Below, piece after piece: positions 1 through 6,469 of a DNA stretch of 48,451 nucleotides. The notes under the pieces were generated by a model, which was not told the DNA's origin, searched no databases, and saw nothing but the letters and a program-made list of their open reading frames with translations. Numbering within the stretch: the first letter of the stretch is position 1; each line of letters opens with the position of its first letter. This DNA comes from Cellvibrionaceae bacterium. GTDB lineage: Bacteria > Pseudomonadota > Gammaproteobacteria > Pseudomonadales > Cellvibrionaceae. The DNA lies in assembly GCA_021151695.1 (NCBI GenBank), contig JAGKWU010000023.1:1-48451 (forward strand), written 5' to 3'. The position numbers and the translations under genes are program-made.

Positions 1-254
1 CACATGAGGTTGCAATTCATGGGGGCGACTGGACAGGGTTGCAACCACCGGCTCCACATCAACACCGGCCCGCCCGAGGGCGGCCCCACCCAGCCGCCAG
101 AACAACAGGCAAAGCTGTGCGAGGACACGACATGATATTAGCCTAAAAAAAGGCTGAAATTTAAGCGAATATGTCTGGTGAGCACAATTAATAACGGCTC
201 GTGTGGTGGGCAAAATAGAATAACTGATATTTTTGTTAAATATGGAATTTAAAA
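1..254. other. Left edge, no confident gene
   Basis: The first ~135 bases are GC-rich and open in frame 1 up to a TGA at 133-135, so this could be the 3' end of a gene cut by the window edge. Frame 3 is also open to about 146, and I recognise neither translation. A short AGCCT/AGGCT hairpin near 139-155 is too weak to call a terminator. The remainder is the AT-rich upstream region of the lipoprotein gene. Confidence 0.3.
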
Positions 255-683
255 ATGAAAAAACTAATGATTTTAGTACCCTTAACAATTTTAAGCGCTT
301 GTACTTCTGTAACGGTAAAGCCCGTGGACCCCTCTATAGATCTTGTTTATGTTTGTATTAAAGAAAATCCAAAGGTAATTGTGAACGATTTTGTTACAGT
401 GGTTAGAGATGGTTTTGATAAGCATGGAATTGCTACTGAAGTTTTTTCCGGACAAGCGCCAAATAAATGTGAATATATTCTTACTTATACAGCTCTTCAA
501 TCATGGGATTTTTCTCCATATCTTTCTCATGCAGAGCTTCGGCTCGAGAAAGGCGGTCGACAAGTAGCTTCTGCTGAATATCATTTAAATGGAAAGGGCG
601 GGTTTTCATTAACGAAATGGCAGGGAACGAAGGAGAAAATTGAACCTGTTATAGATCAGTTGTTAAAAGGACAGCCAAAATAA
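255..683 (+). CDS. Small lipoprotein (Sbal_3080-like, tentative)
   Basis: This 142-residue protein has a lipoprotein signal peptide: Lys-Lys at the N-terminus, a hydrophobic stretch and a lipobox ending LSAC, with Cys16 as the acylation site. The mature part is a single small domain with conserved-looking stretches VCIKENPKVIV, CEYILTYTALQSWD and AEYHLNGKGG. From memory it resembles the Sbal_3080-type lipoproteins, whose function is unknown; I could not check this. It is likely anchored in the inner leaflet of the outer membrane. Codon use is AT-rich compared with the sequence before it. It stands alone, with more than 200 bp to the next gene. Confidence 0.75.
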   Translation: MKKLMILVPLTILSACTSVTVKPVDPSIDLVYVCIKENPKVIVNDFVTVVRDGFDKHGIATEVFSGQAPNKCEYILTYTALQSWDFSPYLSHAELRLEKGGRQVASAEYHLNGKGGFSLTKWQGTKEKIEPVIDQLLKGQPK

Positions 684-892
684 CTCACGTCTTTAGCAAG
701 GTAACTGAGTTGATAAAGCGAGCTCTAACCGATTTCTCGTCCTCATCCCAAACTCTTATAAAAAATACAAGCGGTACATAAAATTCGCGAGGTCATAGAG
801 CTTGCTGAGGAAAATTGAGATCTAGGCGGATATTGAACGGAGAGTCAGCAGAGTAATTTTTTTCGTAATATATATTAAAGGAGAATTAAAAA

Positions 893-1402
893 ATGCTTCA
901 GATTTTATCTCACACCCCAATATGGGTATTCGTATTATTTGTAGTTCTTGTTGTGTTCGGCTTACAGCAAGCCAGAAGTCGGAATGTTCTTATGTTGCTG
1001 GCTTACTTCTTTCCCGCAGGTATGATTGGTTTGTCCTTGGCGGGAGTTTTATCCAGCTTTGGTATTGCGCCTGCAGCTATTGGTGTGTGGGCTATTGGGC
1101 TTGTTGTAATGGCTGCGCTGGCTTATCAAATGTTTCCGTTGAAGGGGATTGTTTTTAATCCGAAAACAAAGCGTTTTTTTGTGCCGGGGAGCTGGGTTCC
1201 TTTTGTTGTCATTATGGCTATCTTTTTTACAAAATATTCCGTTGCCGTAATGCTTAGCTTGGGAAACCCCCTGCTAGCCGATGAAGGATTTAGATTATTA
1301 TTAAGTTTTTCCTATGGATGTTTTAGTGGATATTTTGCGTCAAGGGCTTTGGCTTTGATCAAAGCAGGCAACGTAAATCCGCTAAATGCCGCCAATAATT
1401 GA
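893..1402 (+). CDS. Small polytopic membrane protein (DUF6622-like)
   Basis: This 169-residue protein is mostly hydrophobic, with about five predicted membrane segments (roughly residues 10-25, 32-55, 58-78, 100-122 and 130-155). It opens with a TPIWVFVLF-type segment that I associate tentatively with the DUF6622 membrane family. No catalytic residues are visible and the function is unknown. A strong AAAGGAGAA ribosome binding site 6-8 bases before the ATG supports the start. The gene is monocistronic, and the following exported protein may be read from the same transcript. Confidence 0.7.
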   Translation: MLQILSHTPIWVFVLFVVLVVFGLQQARSRNVLMLLAYFFPAGMIGLSLAGVLSSFGIAPAAIGVWAIGLVVMAALAYQMFPLKGIVFNPKTKRFFVPGSWVPFVVIMAIFFTKYSVAVMLSLGNPLLADEGFRLLLSFSYGCFSGYFASRALALIKAGNVNPLNAANN

Positions 1403-1459
1403 GTTTGCAATGAAGCTATATATGGCCAGCCTCGCCAAATATGATTGGGTCGAAAAAAC

Positions 1460-2035
1460 ATGAAATCCCTTGCGTTGATTATCTGCCATCTATTGCTTAT
1501 GTGTGCAGCTAGCGTTGCGGCCGCTGGGGGTAATCACGAAAAGGAAATTCTTTCCACAGTGCAAAAATTCTATTATTGGGTGTTAAAAAACGATAAGGCA
1601 GTATCGGCGCTTGAACCAAAAATTGTAGATGACAAGAACAGCAATCGATTCCACCTGGATATTGCTACTCTCCCAAATTTTTCACAAGCTTTTGTCGATA
1701 GTGGTTTATTCACCGCCGATTTTAAGGAAAAGGTTTCTGCCTACTACATGAAATATAAAGTGGAAATTGATAAGTATCCGCAAAAGGACTTCGACGAAAT
1801 GGCTGCGGGTGGTAGAGGTCCGCAAATGGAAGTAGAGGATATGGATATTTTCTTTTGTGCCCAGGAGTACGAATACGACAAGAAGTTTATCGATGCCATG
1901 AAGATTGATAGCTTGATCCTCCGTGGCAATAAAGCAGAGGCGGTTATTGTTTCACCTTACGAATGGAAAACAACTTTCCAGATGGTTAACGAAAACGGAA
2001 AATGGTTGATTTCGGGTTACTGTGTGTATTTGTAG
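1460..2035 (+). CDS. Exported DUF3828-type protein
   Basis: The frame extends up to a TTG at 1445, but the ATG at 1460 gives a clean Sec signal peptide (MKSLALIICHLLLMCA, cleavage near AAA-GG), so I prefer it. The mature protein of about 165 residues begins with a helix of the type ILSTVQKFYYWVLKND and ends in a strand-rich part with EWKTTFQMVNENGKWLISGY. This is the layout of the DUF3828 fold, a small NTF2-like periplasmic domain of unknown role. A Cys pair (CAQEYEYDKKF and the C-terminal GYC) could form a disulphide. It lies 57 bp after the membrane protein and may be co-transcribed with it. Confidence 0.7.
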   Translation: MKSLALIICHLLLMCAASVAAAGGNHEKEILSTVQKFYYWVLKNDKAVSALEPKIVDDKNSNRFHLDIATLPNFSQAFVDSGLFTADFKEKVSAYYMKYKVEIDKYPQKDFDEMAAGGRGPQMEVEDMDIFFCAQEYEYDKKFIDAMKIDSLILRGNKAEAVIVSPYEWKTTFQMVNENGKWLISGYCVYL

Positions 2036-2055
2036 CGGTTGATGTTTCCAACAGC

Positions 2056-2385
2056 CTATTGAGTGAACATCGAATTAATAACACCGCATTGAAACTCGCT
2101 CAGGTCTAAAAAATGAAAGCCTAAGGTGAATCGACGAGTGATGTGATTAAATTTCGAATGAATCAGATTAGCTTTGGTTCGCTTCCCAAATATCATGCTG
2201 TTATCCGATTTTATTAGCGTAAATTCTACCCAGAAAATTTCAGAAGGTGATGGTAAAGACTTGCTTGATACTTTCATCCCTCCTAATCCAATGTCCTGCA
2301 GATAAGCGGTTTCTAATGTGTAATCATAAATGAGAGCAACGCCTCTTGTTTGACACCTTGCAAAGCGTCGTTGATTGTCGTGCAT
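2056..2385 (-). CDS. PilZ-domain protein
   Basis: This 109-residue stand-alone PilZ-like domain carries the N-terminal arginine motif (QRRFAR, residues ~5-10) and a DIGLGG loop (residues ~32-37), which corresponds to the D/N-x-S-x-x-G motif with Gly in place of Ser. PilZ domains bind cyclic di-GMP through these two motifs, so the Ser-to-Gly change may weaken binding. The gene converges with the DUF3828 gene and is isolated from the flagellar block. It may act on motility or surface polysaccharide, but nothing nearby identifies the target. Confidence 0.75.
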   Translation of the reverse strand: MHDNQRRFARCQTRGVALIYDYTLETAYLQDIGLGGMKVSSKSLPSPSEIFWVEFTLIKSDNSMIFGKRTKANLIHSKFNHITRRFTLGFHFLDLSEFQCGVINSMFTQ

Positions 2386-2703
2386 AAGGCTGTTTCCGTT
2401 ACTATTTGACCGTTTCTTATTGTTCGTTGGGCTAGCTAAATGAAGCCCCTTACCCTACAAAATAAGCAGTAATAGGTCAGGTTTATTTTGAGTTTTTATA
2501 AAGTTCGATGCCACAATCCAGATATCGAGTCGTGTAAAACTGCAAGTAGCAGGCATCGTTTACTGAGGTGATATCGAATAATTGTTGCTGAGGAATTCGT
2601 CTCTGTCCAGCGGTGTGGCTAGTATTAACATTGCAAATTGTTCGTGCAGGAAAACTTCTCATTCGAGATTAAGGCCGGCTCCACCGACCTTAATCACTGT
2701 CAT
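2386..2703. other. Intergenic region with a hairpin
   Basis: No coding region is seen. At 2667-2695 an imperfect inverted repeat (GATTAAGG...CCTTAATC) lies just beyond the stop codon of the leftward PEP-CTERM gene. It could act as a transcription end or mRNA-stabilising hairpin for that gene, although it lacks a clear U tract. Confidence 0.4.
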
Positions 2704-3477
2704 TTAAACAAGTCTACGCCGGGAAATGCCAAGGGACACCAATCCGACGCCAATTAATAATAGCGGTGTTGGCTCTGGCACGTTGCCGACGGTTATATCA
2801 TCAATTCCCCAACCATCCGAGCTGAATGGCTGGCTTGGATTGGCCATGCTAAGCACATCAAAGGTAATCTTGGCATTTACAATACTTTGGTCGCTCACTA
2901 TAGAGACATAAGCAAGATTACTATTTGCCAACTTACCATTGCTGAACAGGTTGAGCGTCGTAGTTGTATCGTCTGCAAAGGTAATCGTCAGGTAACCACC
3001 TACGTCATCCGCATCGGCAAGAAAAAAGCCGAGTGCATTAAACGAGCCGCTTAGCGGAGCGCCCAAATCCCAGACAACTTTTTCAGCATCATTGCTATCG
3101 AGCCATAAATCATCGGCGGATGTTGCTAGGCTTTGACGACCATATTCACCAGTTCGTCGACTCTCAATCATCAATTCATCATTAAAAACATTGTTGTCGG
3201 CGGTTTGACCCGGAGTGATTAACGTAAATGTACCCACATTGGTGTTGTAACTTGTGGATTTGCTTTCCCAGGATTTTTGTTCAATGCCACCGTTTACATA
3301 AGCTCCGCCCAGCGAATTAAAATCCTCCATGACCGTTGGGCCATTAAGGCTTGCGACAAAGGCACTTTGTGCTGCTGAGGCGTTGCTGTTAAACGTAATT
3401 GAAACCGCAGCGGCTTGTGACCATGACGCTACTGTGCAAACACTTAAACCAATCAATGACTTTATAAGGCGATCCAT
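2704..3477 (-). CDS. PEP-CTERM sorting domain protein
   Basis: This 257-residue exported protein has an N-terminal signal peptide (cleavage near SQAAA). A beta-rich extracellular region follows that resembles the carbohydrate-binding or adhesin-like bodies common in this class (EDFNSLGGAY, VVWDLGAPLSGSFNALGFFLADAD). The C-terminus is a classical PEP-CTERM tail: VPEPTPLLL, one membrane segment, then RRR. Such tails are recognised by exosortase (EpsH) and processed at the inner membrane, often with exopolysaccharide production; an exosortase gene is expected elsewhere in the genome. The start is fixed by a strong GGAGGGATGAAAT ribosome binding site. The DDxxGGYxTITFADDT-like stretch suggests Ca2+-stabilised beta structure, which is inference. 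Confidence 0.85.
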   Translation of the reverse strand: MDRLIKSLIGLSVCTVASWSQAAAVSITFNSNASAAQSAFVASLNGPTVMEDFNSLGGAYVNGGIEQKSWESKSTSYNTNVGTFTLITPGQTADNNVFNDELMIESRRTGEYGRQSLATSADDLWLDSNDAEKVVWDLGAPLSGSFNALGFFLADADDVGGYLTITFADDTTTTLNLFSNGKLANSNLAYVSIVSDQSIVNAKITFDVLSMANPSQPFSSDGWGIDDITVGNVPEPTPLLLIGVGLVSLGISRRRLV

Positions 3478-3826
3478 ATTTCATCCCTCCAACTGCGTTA
3501 GTAAATCGAGATTTCATACAAGCGATCTTTGAAGCCAAGGATTTTCTATGCAAGTTTTGTGCGCTAGTTCGAAGTATTTATCTATCAACAGCTTAGTGAA
3601 ATATAAATTCTGCCGCTTGCAAAGTATGTCGACGTTTTAAGTGCTGTTAAAAAAGGCGCGTTGATTTTTTCTCCTGCATTGAGAGCTTTAGGCGACAAAA
3701 TTTTGTTAATCTTTTTTAATTTTTTACTTATCAATATGGCAGTGCTGCTGAATATCCTCAGTATGTGGATCAGGGTGAATTGGTTGATCAGCGTAATGGT
3801 GATCCCGGCTCGGTTGTTTAAATTGC
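3478..3826. other. Intergenic region, no gene recognised
   Basis: About 350 bases lie between the leftward PEP-CTERM gene and the promoter of the rightward arsR-type gene. Short open frames exist on both strands but have no ribosome binding site and low-complexity hydrophobic translations. I see no RNA gene or repeat. Confidence 0.5.
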
Positions 3827-3854
3827 TTGACATGCAGGTATTTGCCTGCATAAT
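3827..3854 (+). promoter_or_regulatory. Promoter with embedded operator of the ArsR-type gene
   Basis: TTGACA (3827-3832) and CATAAT (3849-3854) form a sigma70 promoter with a 16-base spacer. A 7-bp perfect inverted repeat, ATGCAGG-tatttg-CCTGCAT (3832-3851), fills the spacer. A repressor bound there would block RNA polymerase, which fits autoregulation by the ArsR-type protein encoded just downstream. The promoter is read directly from sequence; the operator role is inference. Confidence 0.65.
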
Positions 3855-3885
3855 GATTTCATTCAATTAAGTCTGGAAAAGTAAA

Positions 3886-4206
3886 TTGCAAGACGATGAC
3901 AAGGTGTTCAAGGCGTTGGCTGATCCTAACCGAAGGAAGCTGTTGGATTTGCTTTGCTCTGAAAATGGCCAAACGCTGGGCGCGCTCTGTGAACATCTCG
4001 ATATGGCGCGGCAGTCTGTGACACAGCATCTGGAAATTCTGGAAGCTGCGAATCTGGTAAGTACGGTGAAGCGGGGCCGGGAAAAGTTGCATTTTGTTAA
4101 CCCGGTTCCTATTCACGAAGTGTACGAGCGGTGGGTTAAGAAATTCGAAAAGCAGCGCTTAAGCCTTTTGCATGACCTTAAGGCACAGCTTGAAGGTAAA
4201 ACTTGA
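3886..4206 (+). CDS. ArsR-family transcriptional regulator
   Basis: This 106-residue winged-helix repressor of the ArsR/SmtB superfamily has the core FKALADPNRRKLLDLL helix (residues ~7-22), a recognition helix in MARQSVTQHLEIL (~40-52) and a wing with VKRGREKLHFV. It lacks the Cys metal box (ELCVCDL), so it is probably not metal sensing. It belongs to the subgroup usually encoded beside SRPBCC/AHSA1 proteins, as here. The start is TTG at 3886, with GGAAAAG at about 3875 as ribosome binding site; no better ATG exists. It is the first gene of an operon with the next SRPBCC gene. Confidence 0.85.
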   Translation: MQDDDKVFKALADPNRRKLLDLLCSENGQTLGALCEHLDMARQSVTQHLEILEAANLVSTVKRGREKLHFVNPVPIHEVYERWVKKFEKQRLSLLHDLKAQLEGKT

Positions 4207-4245
4207 AGGCCCAATTTGATGGCCCCCAGCTTGATGGAGAGGATG

Positions 4246-4683
4246 ATGAGTAAAACGAATTATGTCTATGTGACCTATATAGCCACTACGCCGCAGAAGT
4301 TGTGGAATGCATTGGTTGATACGGAAATAACGCGCAAATACTGGTTTGAGCATATCAATGTGTCGGACTGGAAGCCGGGTTCGAAGTGGCTTCACCAACG
4401 AACTGACGAAGCTAAAACGATTGATGTTGTTGGAAAGGTTGTCGAGACAGATCCACCAAATCGTCTTGTTGTTACCTGGGCGCGGCCGACGGAGTTTGAG
4501 GATGATGCGAAGCATGCGCGCCTGACATTCGAGATAGCGCAGCATGTTGATGGATTGGTTCGTCTGACGATCGCGCATGAAGAACTCGATACTGAAATGC
4601 TTAAGGCTATATCGGGCGGTTGGCCCAAAGTGCTTTCAAATCTCAAGACATTCCTGGAATCAGGCCATGCGCTTCAGTTTTGA
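4246..4683 (+). CDS. SRPBCC (AHSA1-like) protein
   Basis: This ~145-residue protein of the START/SRPBCC fold, AHSA1-like subgroup, shows the typical signatures: VYVTYIATTPQKLWNALVDTEITRKYWF near the N-terminus (broken here between segments), GSKW, VTWARP, and the long C-terminal helix GGWPKVLSNLKTFLESG. These proteins form a deep hydrophobic ligand pocket; the ligand is unknown. I start at the ATG at 4246 because GGAGAGG at 4236-4242 is well spaced from it, whereas upstream ATGs in the frame are not. It follows the ArsR-family gene by about 40 bp, the usual regulator-SRPBCC pairing. Confidence 0.82.
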   Translation: MSKTNYVYVTYIATTPQKLWNALVDTEITRKYWFEHINVSDWKPGSKWLHQRTDEAKTIDVVGKVVETDPPNRLVVTWARPTEFEDDAKHARLTFEIAQHVDGLVRLTIAHEELDTEMLKAISGGWPKVLSNLKTFLESGHALQF

Positions 4684-4722
4684 TAGTCGTCAATAAACGT
4701 GCTGTTGAATGGAGGAAAAGCT

Positions 4723-5139
4723 ATGAGCAAAAGCTATGTAGGTGGGTGCGCATGCGGTGCGATCCGATATGAAATTAATGATGAGCCGATATTTGCAAAT
4801 CATTGTCAGTGCCGCGACTGTCAACACATGAGTGGTACGGGGCACGGTTCTTATTTAACATTTCCATCGCGCGCTGCGGTTACGCTAAAAGGTGACGCTG
4901 CCCATTGGGGCAGGGCTGGCGACAGCGGCAATATTAAAACCAACGGCTTTTGTCCTACTTGTGGTTCACCTGTGTATTTAACGTTTTCCGCGATGCCGGA
5001 TTTCTTCACCATCCACGCTGCAAGCCTTGATGATCCAAGCCAATTTAAACCGCAAGCGTTGACCTATGCTGTACGCGGCCATTCGTGGGATCACACAGAT
5101 TCCGCTTTGGTCTCGTTTGAAAAAATGCCTGTGGGATAA
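4723..5139 (+). CDS. GFA-family zinc protein
   Basis: This 138-residue protein belongs to the GFA (glutathione-dependent formaldehyde-activating enzyme-like) family. Zn-binding motifs are visible: GGCACGAIRY at the N-terminus, HCQCRDCQ (residues ~27-34) and CPTCGSPVY (~77-85). The family fold binds two zinc ions. The formaldehyde-activating role assigned to the founding member is doubtful for most relatives, so I give only the family. The start at 4723 follows GGAGGA by 6 bases; an in-frame upstream codon at 4699 is less likely. It is close behind the SRPBCC gene and may be third in that operon. Confidence 0.82.
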   Translation: MSKSYVGGCACGAIRYEINDEPIFANHCQCRDCQHMSGTGHGSYLTFPSRAAVTLKGDAAHWGRAGDSGNIKTNGFCPTCGSPVYLTFSAMPDFFTIHAASLDDPSQFKPQALTYAVRGHSWDHTDSALVSFEKMPVG

Positions 5140-5233
5140 GCTGAAGTGGTGTAAAGAAGGCGCAGCAAGCTGTAGTAACTCGTGAAAAATTCCATGATAA
5201 TTTCGCAGGCAATTAACTCTTGAGAAATTTTAG

Positions 5234-5262
5234 TTGCATTTAGGTTTTATCCTATCTATTAT
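5234..5262 (+). promoter_or_regulatory. Sigma70-like promoter of the Cys leader/tRNA-Cys unit
   Basis: TTGCAT (5234-5239) and TATTAT (5257-5262) are separated by exactly 17 bases. The -10 matches consensus at five of six positions and the -35 at three of six. Transcription would start near 5269, about 20 bases before the leader ORF. Confidence 0.55.
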
Positions 5263-5289
5263 TTTGGCGTTAAATATTGGATCACTAAG

Positions 5290-5364
5290 ATGAATCGCAA
5301 ACACGAAGATATAATTTTTAATTGTTGTTGCTTTTGCAGCAACAGTTCGTGCGCGCGTCACTAA
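5290..5364 (+). CDS. Cys-rich leader peptide, 24 aa
   Basis: The ORF is ATG (5290) to TAA (5362-5364), 24 codons. Five are Cys: codons 12, 13 and 14 (TGT TGT TGC, 5323-5331), codon 16 (TGC, 5335-5337) and codon 21 (TGC, 5350-5352); the core reads NCCCFC. A GGA at 5279-5281 lies eight bases before the ATG as a modest ribosome binding site. The ORF sits between a promoter-like sequence and a set of competing hairpins ending in an intrinsic terminator, and the next gene is tRNA-Cys. This is the architecture of amino-acid leader peptides (Trp, His, Thr), in which ribosome stalling at the regulatory codons decides termination. Translation is not proven. The peptide has no other recognisable function. 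Confidence 0.7.
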   Translation: MNRKHEDIIFNCCCFCSNSSCARH

Positions 5365-5427
5365 AAAAGTGAGGGCGCTTTCGCCTTCCTGAAATTCGTA
5401 AAAGAGCCTCGGTTGGTGAAAGCTGCC
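5353..5427 (+). promoter_or_regulatory. Attenuator: alternative hairpins (protector and antiterminator)
   Basis: Two mutually exclusive pairings can be drawn. Protector: 5353-5356 with 5375-5378 and 5358-5362 with 5368-5372, overlapping the leader stop codon. Antiterminator: 5374-5385 with 5415-5427, 12 pairs including one G-U and a single bulged T at 5424 (GCTTTCGCC opposite GGTGAAAGC, plus GGC opposite GCC). The antiterminator would cross, and so exclude, the terminator stem at 5401-5437. A ribosome resting on the stop codon would cover 5368-5378 and favour termination; one held at the last Cys codon would open the protector and favour read-through into the tRNA. A small local hairpin 5371-5388 competes. 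The pairings are read from sequence; the mechanism is inference. Confidence 0.6.
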
Positions 5428-5438
5428 GAGGTTTTTTT
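5401..5438 (+). terminator. Intrinsic terminator between leader and tRNA-Cys
   Basis: The stem CCTCGG (5407-5412) / CCGAGG (5426-5431) is extended by AAAGAG pairing into the following seven-T run (5432-5438). It lies 47 bases before the tRNA-Cys gene, so on its own it would prevent transcription from the leader promoter from reaching the tRNA. Confidence 0.85.
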
Positions 5439-5484
5439 ATGATCCTGTTATTTATGGATCAGCGCTTTTTACAGCACAGTTTCA

Positions 5485-5559
5485 GGATAGGTGGCAGAGT
5501 GGCAATGCAACGGTCTGCAACACCGTTTTTCACCGGTTCGACCCCGGTCCTATCCTCCA
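5485..5559 (+). tRNA. tRNA-Cys (GCA)
   Basis: A complete 75-nt cloverleaf is present. The acceptor stem is GGATAGG/CCTATCC (5485-5491 with 5549-5555). The D arm has a 3-bp GCA/TGC stem. The anticodon stem ACGGT/ACCGT encloses loop CTGCAAC, with anticodon GCA at 5517-5519. The variable loop is TTTTC, and the T arm ACCGG/CCGGT carries loop TTCGACC. The discriminator is T (5556), the base required for Cys-tRNA synthetase recognition, and CCA is encoded (5557-5559). The body resembles canonical bacterial tRNA-Cys, with a short D stem. It is not clustered with other tRNAs. No separate promoter is evident between the terminator and position 5485, so expression probably depends on read-through of the attenuator upstream. 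Confidence 0.93.
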
Positions 5560-5633
5560 CATATATTTTTCTCAAACACAATAACCCCCGCAAAAAAAAC
5601 TACATGATGTTAATTTAAAAAAGGAAGCACGAG

Positions 5634-6326
5634 ATGAGATTTATAGTTGCCGCATATTTTGTTCTGATTGCGAACACTTGTTTTGCAAGCACAATATCTT
5701 ATGAATTTGATGCTACTATCACGCCTGATGGTGTACTTGACCCGCTACTTCCTTCGGGAATAGGTCCCGGGGATACGTTAAAAGCGACATTTTTGGTGGC
5801 AGGTGACGCAGTATCATCTGGCGATAGTACCTATGGATATTACCCTAGCCCCCTGTTGGGTGGCAGTATAACGATTGCCAATAAAAGCTGGGTTGTTAAG
5901 CCTGCCGCTGATGATTTTGTCTTGGTCTGGGATGGTGCAGATGCAGGAAGCGGACATTTTTTTGATGTGTTTTGGGTTCAGAGCTCTGCGCTTGTCGGTG
6001 ATAGTTTAAATAACTTAGCTCCCTGGTATATAGGATTTTCGTTATTCAGTGATAAGCCAAAACCCAATAATGCCATTGTTGATACAAAGTTGCCGCTACA
6101 GCTTAATCTTTCTGATTTTAACTATTTTGCACAAGGATCTTTTACGTTTGGAGACCTTAGTTCATTTGGTCGATTCAACCTGGCTATTACGAACACTGTT
6201 GTTAAAGAAGTTACTAGCGTTCCAGAACCAAGTGGGCTTGTTCTGATGTTGGCGTCTTTGGTTTCGTTATTTTTAATAAAGTCTATTAAAACAGCGCGCA
6301 AAACTTATAGGGGGGCTGTAGCGTAA
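5634..6326 (+). CDS. PEP-CTERM protein
   Basis: This 230-residue exported protein has a signal peptide (MRFIVAAYFVLIANTCFAS, cleavage near residue 19). The beta-rich body contains GPGDTLKATFLV and SFTFGDLSSFGRFNLAIT, a pattern seen in many PEP-CTERM proteins. The C-terminus has VPEPSGLVLML, a transmembrane stretch and a long basic tail (KSIKTARKTYRG). It is predicted to be sorted by exosortase; its function is unknown. GGAAG ten bases before the ATG supports the start. It lies 74 bp after the tRNA-Cys, with no terminator between them, so it could share that transcript. A strong terminator follows the gene. Confidence 0.82.
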   Translation: MRFIVAAYFVLIANTCFASTISYEFDATITPDGVLDPLLPSGIGPGDTLKATFLVAGDAVSSGDSTYGYYPSPLLGGSITIANKSWVVKPAADDFVLVWDGADAGSGHFFDVFWVQSSALVGDSLNNLAPWYIGFSLFSDKPKPNNAIVDTKLPLQLNLSDFNYFAQGSFTFGDLSSFGRFNLAITNTVVKEVTSVPEPSGLVLMLASLVSLFLIKSIKTARKTYRGAVA

Positions 6327-6408
6327 ATGTCGGAGGCGACTAGCATAAATAGCTGATTTTACTTTTGTTGGTATTGGCGTAATAAGATTTAAATAAAATT
6401 ACATAATA

Positions 6409-6432
6409 AACGGCCTTTACGGCCGTTTTTTT
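6409..6432 (+). terminator. Intrinsic terminator
   Basis: AACGGCC-tttac-GGCCGTT is followed by a run of Ts. It ends the rightward PEP-CTERM transcript and may also serve the leftward gene on the other side, where the reverse strand is less T-rich. Confidence 0.85.
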
Positions 6433-6469
6433 TCGCCCTACGAAGAAGTATGAAAATATGCAAAGGTGA

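Noticed and set aside
684..892. Transposase remnant
   Set aside because: One frame reads KIREVIELAEEN, which recalls transposase helices, but stops on both sides leave too little to support it.
3661..3870. Hydrophobic 69-codon ORF upstream of the arsR-type gene
   Set aside because: It has no ribosome binding site, starts at a non-ATG codon and runs through the well-formed promoter at 3827-3854.
5485..5559. tRNA-Cys as attachment site of an integrated island
   Set aside because: No duplicate of the tRNA 3' end is seen elsewhere in the window and no integrase gene is present.
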